Below, piece by piece: positions 59,060-64,000 of a stretch of DNA of 64,000 nt. This stretch comes from Platycnemis pennipes. Its lineage: Eukaryota > Arthropoda > Insecta > Odonata > Platycnemididae. Position numbers and translations under genes: made by a program. Below the pieces are notes generated by a model that saw nothing but the letters and a program-made list of their open reading frames with translations, was not told where the DNA came from and did no database searches. Where the stretch lies: NCBI GenBank assembly GCA_933228895.1, contig OW121851.1, positions 116,519,271-116,583,270 on the forward strand. The letters are read 5' to 3'. How positions within the stretch are numbered: the first letter of the stretch is position 1; every line of letters begins with the position of its first letter.

Positions 59060-60400
59060 AGTTTACGAAATAGCCGACGCGGCCCCCTTCGGTATTTACG
59101 CGTATATAATTAAATGCGTCCGCGCCACGCGGAAATTCTAATGGAAGAGATTATTTCGATCTACTCGAAGCGAGTCCAAGTTCTCGAAATCTTCGTAGAA
59201 ATTAATCATTAACTTAAAGACGTAATTACGAAACTAAATCTCACATGCGCCTCGTTTATGTGCAGAAGCAATTGGTCTCGAGGATCTCCGAGACGTGCCC
59301 ACAATCATGCCTTTCAAACGCATTTAGCGTTGTATTTTATTTATTTTTTTGAAAACTGGTTGTGCAAGTGCACGTTTTACGCTCTTCCTTTATGCTTATT
59401 TTCAGTAATATATGTATCCCCCTTTATGAGAAAGCTATGAGAAAATACCGAGGCTTGTATTTTTTGCAGATATTATTTCATATAGGTATTGCTGTTTCAT
59501 CCTTAGCTAGTGTTCTTTTTACTATTTTATTCTTTTTTTGTACTCCTTCGTCTACCTACTACAATTTTTTTTATTCTATTAGAGGATTTAGGGATGGATT
59601 ATCTCTGATTACACACGTAATTTAATTTTGGCTTGTACAATTTATTTTGACTTAAACTTGTACTGATTCATTTGCTCGTTGGACAGGCATGAACGCATAA
59701 ACTACTCTCTCCTAATTCCGGGGTTTTATTTTTTCATGTCATTTTGTTGTTTAAAAGTATCGTGAGATTATTTTCCAATGTTTCACTCATGTGAATGTCG
59801 CACTTTTGTAAAGGTTGCACCTCTGCACTTTTGTAAAAGTTGATGTGTTACTTTTAGTTTCATCTAACGGTGAAATACTCTTTAGACTCAGTGCATTCAG
59901 TGCATGGTTTACGTAAGTGTTGTATCCGGCGGAAAAGGCTTCTTTTGCGATTATCTTCGTGGAATATTCACTGGATCTAAAAACGATTTTGTAAATATTC
60001 AGACGTATTAATTATTCTTGTTTCAATTTATAAAGAAAAATGGCACTGATTCCCCGCTGCTTCCTTACTCTTTCAATAAAAATAATTTCCTGAATGTTTT
60101 CTCAAACGAACACCATTAAGGTAACATTCTTGGATAGCTAATAGGAAAAAAACGCTGCTATACGTTCAATCATATATATTTTCCGAGACCGTGGTCATTG
60201 GATCAATTATACGTTGATAGTCACAAGTTAAGTAGTATTCACAATTTAGCGCGATCATCCAATCTTAATTTAAAGAGTTTATCCTATAGTTCGTCCTAAA
60301 ATGAACGTTAACTTACTATTTCATTTTTTATCATGCTACTTTAAGTTCTTCATTTCAGTCAAGTGAGTATCATGACGTTCAGCTATAACCCCTTTAACTG
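59060..60400. other. No gene seen; one 25-bp local duplication
   Basis: AT-rich unique sequence. GCACTTTTGTAAA(G/A)GTTG is repeated in tandem with a 25-bp period from 59800. Confidence 0.45.
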
Positions 60401-60402
60401 CA

Positions 60403-60520
60403 ATTCATCATTATTAGCCATCAATCATAAGATTCGTTTGACGCAGCCCTCTACTCGATTCTTCTGTCAGTTCTTCTTACCTTAATAATTCTTCTCTTTC
60501 ACACCCTTCATTATTAACTT
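60403..60520 (-). repeat. RTE-type LINE relic: 3' tail and ORF2 end
   Basis: The + strand reads as the inverse of the RTE family end: CATCATTATTAGCCATCAAT (tail), then ATTCGTTTGACGCAGCCCTC (WRAASN codons) and ACTCGATTCTTCTGTC. The RPR block is lost. Confidence 0.65.
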
Positions 60521-60524
60521 AAAT

Positions 60525-62730
60525 AAATCACCATTATTCCAATGGTCCTCTTTATAATTCCCTTTTACACAATCATCTTTTGATGTGTGGAGCTAAATTC
60601 CGTGAATTCTCTTACGGCATGATGTATTACTAGCATTAGGGACACATTTTTCCAGCTCTTACAATCGTAGTATGTGATAGAAATCGTCAGTACGAATAGT
60701 TTCAGGTTTTTTGTGCATATTTTGAGCCAATTTCCTTTCGTATTAAACGAGTTATCCTTAGTGTCAAGACTGTAACGTCAATCTGAATAGGTGAGCCGTA
60801 ATTTTGGAACAAAATCTGCTGCAATGATGAGAATAAACGTTTGTATTTTTTTCCTGTTAGGATGAAGCGGATGAAGTAATAATGAAATTGTGCGGATAAA
60901 TAATGGTCAGAACGCACATTTTTCTTAATTCAGTATGGGAAATATTAAAGCCTTGAGTGTTACCATACCTTGAAATTGCAACATTAATGAATGTATTATG
61001 TATACATTGTAAAATAGGTTTAAAACTTAAACGAAGATGTATAAAGCGTGATGCATGTGTGTATATATATAATTATATATATTTTATTTGAGGGCGTTAG
61101 ATAATTTACAGAATTCCAAATACGTTTTAATGGTGTTAGAATATTGTATTACTCGATATCCATACTGCATGTTGCGTCAATTTTTAACTTTTATGAATAT
61201 GATTCTCCGTTTAATTAATACATCTCTATTTTTAGCTTGTAAAGAAATAACTGCTAATATTTTTCACGAGTTCATTATTGAGTAAATACTTCGGAAGCCT
61301 TAAGAGTTGAAGCCCTAGGCATTTATTAAAACAAAGGTCTTTACGAATGTTGCAAGAATCCCAGTATCTTATATTCAAGAAAAGTGTGACCAAACCTAGG
61401 AATGAGGTATCGGAATTTTTTTGTTTCTTTGTGGCTTACGTTTGTAATGAGCTTAATTTTTCTTTTCTAGAAATATGAGACACCACTTAAAAATCCCTTT
61501 AATAAAAAACTTTATAAAATCTCCGTTGTCAAAGTTTTGATTTCAACTACGTTTTTATTCGCATCTTTGAGGTAGCTATCGACGACGCTGAGAGAAAACG
61601 CAATTCTTCACCAGGTATTCATCCTCCTCTTTTCTAAGAACTCACAGTTCATTGTACTTCATTCGCCGATTCGTGAAACAGGGAAAGGCTTTGCCCTTGA
61701 AAGCAAGAGATTCCGCTGATTTAAAGTTAATTCCTTCTCCTCTCGAGTGTTTCTGAGTATTGGATCCGTATTTCCGAGAACTGCCGAGTGAGGAATTCCA
61801 GGCATCCTCATATAATTCCCAGAGATGTTTTTCGCTCCTTGGTTGAAAAGGAAAGCTCTTTTCCAAGGAAAACTTCAAATTTCAATCGGATATTTCGTAC
61901 TTGAAAATCTATTTTTTTCCGGGTATCCTCTTGTGGTGTAAAGCGGTATGAATTGTTTTTTTTCAGATAATATGGATTTCTTAGATGTTTTCTCATCTGT
62001 GCTCCATGTATGTTCTAGCTTTAATAACGTATTGTTGATGTATCTCTTTAAAGACATTCGATGGTTAACGTGAACATATCGCTTTTAATTTAAGCATTCA
62101 TTTATCTAGCATTTTTGGCGTGCAAAAGTTGGTATGTGGTATTATATTTGAATTCAATATCTATTCTGGTTCTATTTTGTGCTTGGATAATTTATTGTAA
62201 AAATCGAAAATTTAATGTGTTGCTACGGACGATACCTATCCCGATGTTATCTTTGCATCGCTATTTGATATTCAGTGCTAATTCTCAATACTTGTAAAGA
62301 TGGTATGTGAAACAAGAGTAGACTACACATAACTATCGATAAAAAGTTGCACTGGATTTGTGTTTTATGCGCGAACATGTGCAGCGTATTAGTTAAATAT
62401 ATGTAACCTTTTGAGGCGCAGATGACGTACCTCCCATCTTTTTCGCACCCTATGATAGCTAATAAATGAGAGAAATTCACGCTATGTATTATTGTCCTAT
62501 TCACGGAGGGAGCTAAATTTTGTTTTTAATAAATAAAAAAAAATAATGTGAAAGGATCTTTTTCGTATAGTTGAGTTAGCGCGTAGTTCATTAAAAGAAC
62601 GTTTTGTTATTTATCATAACGTACGATGTAAATTTGTGAAATGATGATTTTTTTAATTATTCTGCGGTATTTTCATTTTCCTTACAACAATGGCAGTTAG
62701 TTGACCATTGGTCACTTAGCTAATTGAATT
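60525..62730. other. No gene seen
   Basis: AT-rich unique sequence, including a TA-rich run near 61060-61085. Nothing recognised. Confidence 0.4.
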
Positions 62731-62735
62731 ATAAG

Positions 62736-62789
62736 AAATCTTCTTTGAATCTTCTTCTGGAGACTTCGCTGCAGATTCAAAGAAGATTT
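62736..62789. repeat. Perfect 17-bp stem hairpin with 20-nt loop
   Basis: AAATCTTCTTTGAATCT (62736-62752) is exactly complementary to 62773-62789. The inverse of the right arm plus two loop bases, AAATCTTCTTTGAATCTGC, is identical to 8491-8509. It is short for a microRNA precursor and more likely joins two copies of a small repeat. Confidence 0.8.
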
Positions 62790-62794
62790 AACAA

Positions 62795-63775
62795 TGGTAA
62801 TTATGATTATTTCCTTAATTAAAAAACTTCCACCAGAAACTGTTTGCTGTGCTAGATTTTTATTCATTCATTGAAATGCAAAGAAGATATGTTCTGTAGG
62901 TAGTAGCCCATTGCTTTTATCTAGATGATTAGTGTCTCGTTCGTCTTAAATTAACATTTTTATCATAATTTCATGTTTCAAATTTTAAATCGGTCCAAAT
63001 TTTTCTTTCACTGAAGCTTATAATAGGTATTTTTCAATGGTATGATGCCAAGAAAGGATCACAATGAAAAATTTATGAAGTTTTTGTGTCCTACGTCCTT
63101 AGATTCTTTGAAAAAAGAAAATGGCGATGGTGATCCATGATGGCGTATAAAATCGTTGTATTTTCGTGAGTGAGCAGGATGAATATACGTGCATTGGTAA
63201 AATTGTTGAACCACATTGACTCGATTTTTTAACCTTTTCGGGATAACAATTATGGAGCTTCTGGACAATAAAAGTGACGCTTGATATCGATAGATAATCT
63301 ACGGATCAGATTTTAAAAATTCTTTTTCGATCATAAAGGCGATTTCTGAAGTCTAGGATATTGAAGAAAGCTTTTTTTGAGTGTTATAGTAATTGGAAAT
63401 ATCAACCATTACCCTTACCAGTAGCCGTCAAATGGAAATGCTAGCAATAAAAATTAATTTCCGTGGATTCCACCAGGCGCTTTTTGGCCGTTACGCCCTG
63501 CAGCTTTCGCAAGCCTAAAACTCCGTTTGATAAGCGCGCTCCGGTCGATTTCTTTAATAGAAAAAAAAACCTCACGGTTTAGAAACGTTGGAAGTAATGA
63601 GAATTGGCTTCGATACGACTCGCACTTATAATTTTCCCTCTGGTTGCCTTGACTCGTTTTTCGCACTTGGCAATCCGGCCAATTTATAGGCACGACCCGC
63701 TAATTTCGTTCCGCTGAAAAGGCCCACTCGGCAAGCTTTAGCTCTCCTAGAACGTCTGGAATATTTTTACAAATC
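62795..63775. other. No gene seen
   Basis: AT-rich unique sequence with a moderately CpG-containing stretch near 63470-63740. Nothing recognised. Confidence 0.4.
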
Positions 63776-63779
63776 AAAA

Positions 63780-63905
63780 TTGCTCCACTCTGGGTGGGGT
63801 GGGGGAGACGAGGTTTGAGAGGGTGGGAGGGCATGGCCAAGGGGGTGGTTGTAAGGGACTGAGGGGGTGGGAAGGGGTACGGGGTCTGAGAAGGGGATAG
63901 GCGGC
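63780..63905. other. G-rich tract
   Basis: The + strand has repeated GGGTGGGG, GGGGG and GGGAAGGGG runs, capable of G-quadruplex formation. The - strand open frame is Pro-rich from composition. Confidence 0.5.
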
Positions 63906-64000
63906 TGGGAACAAAAAAAATGCCAATAATGTTTCTGGTTGAATAAGTGCCAATTCGGACTGGATCCAGCGGCCGTTGAACCTTTAAGAAACATTAGCAG

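Noticed and set aside
1..64000. CRISPR array, operon or bacterial features
   Set aside because: No regularly spaced direct repeats and no clustered co-directional genes. The sequence has eukaryotic transposon content.

Overview
The window looks like animal nuclear DNA, most likely an insect, from an intergenic or intronic stretch. There is no operon structure and no dense coding. The only long intact reading frames belong to a LINE retrotransposon. The rest is AT-leaning unique sequence mixed with relics of arthropod-type transposons: RTE and CR1/Jockey-type LINE ends, tRNA-derived SINEs, a mariner transposase and a hAT-type element. I recognise no host protein-coding exon and no functional tRNA or rRNA gene. 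The species cannot be fixed from the sequence.

Layout. 1-14 kb: two RTE 3' ends, a SINE head, a SINE B copy, a small inverted-repeat element at 6.57-6.95 kb, and strand-asymmetric C/T-rich islands at about 1.0-1.7, 4.2-5.8, 11.1-11.5 and 13.1-13.7 kb. 14.3-19.0 kb: an apparently full-length CR1/Jockey-superclade LINE on the + strand. ORF1 encodes a PHD-type zinc finger, a coiled coil and an FP25-like C-terminal domain. ORF2 encodes an EEP endonuclease and a reverse transcriptase. The 3' region holds a diverged tandem duplication of about 193 bp that includes the end of ORF2, then a strong hairpin, AATAAA and an A-tail. 20-27 kb: a cluster of SINEs in three families (A, B and C here), plus LINE relics. 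29-36 kb: palindromic sequence, a G-rich island, a mariner transposase relic (- strand), and a 1,027-bp hAT-like element with an 8-bp target duplication, long poly-G/poly-C tracts and a LINE fragment nested inside. 36-54 kb: mostly unique AT-rich DNA, with an RTE end, a SINE A copy and large islands at 40.4-41.1 and 49.6-51.1 kb. 54-64 kb: more RTE relics, a 332-bp near-perfect foldback at 56.8-57.2 kb, a SINE C copy, a 17-bp-stem hairpin at 62.7 kb and a terminal G-rich tract.

How the parts relate. The only candidate functional unit is the LINE: ORF1 would bind its RNA and ORF2 would nick the target and reverse-transcribe, with the 3' hairpin and A-tail as likely template features. The RTE fragments are all 5'-truncated 3' ends. 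The SINEs carry RNA polymerase III A/B-box-like heads and must have relied on some LINE machinery. I found no evidence of an undescribed multi-gene system. The most unusual structures are the LINE 3' duplication, the foldback, the nested hAT-like element and the recurrent polypyrimidine islands.
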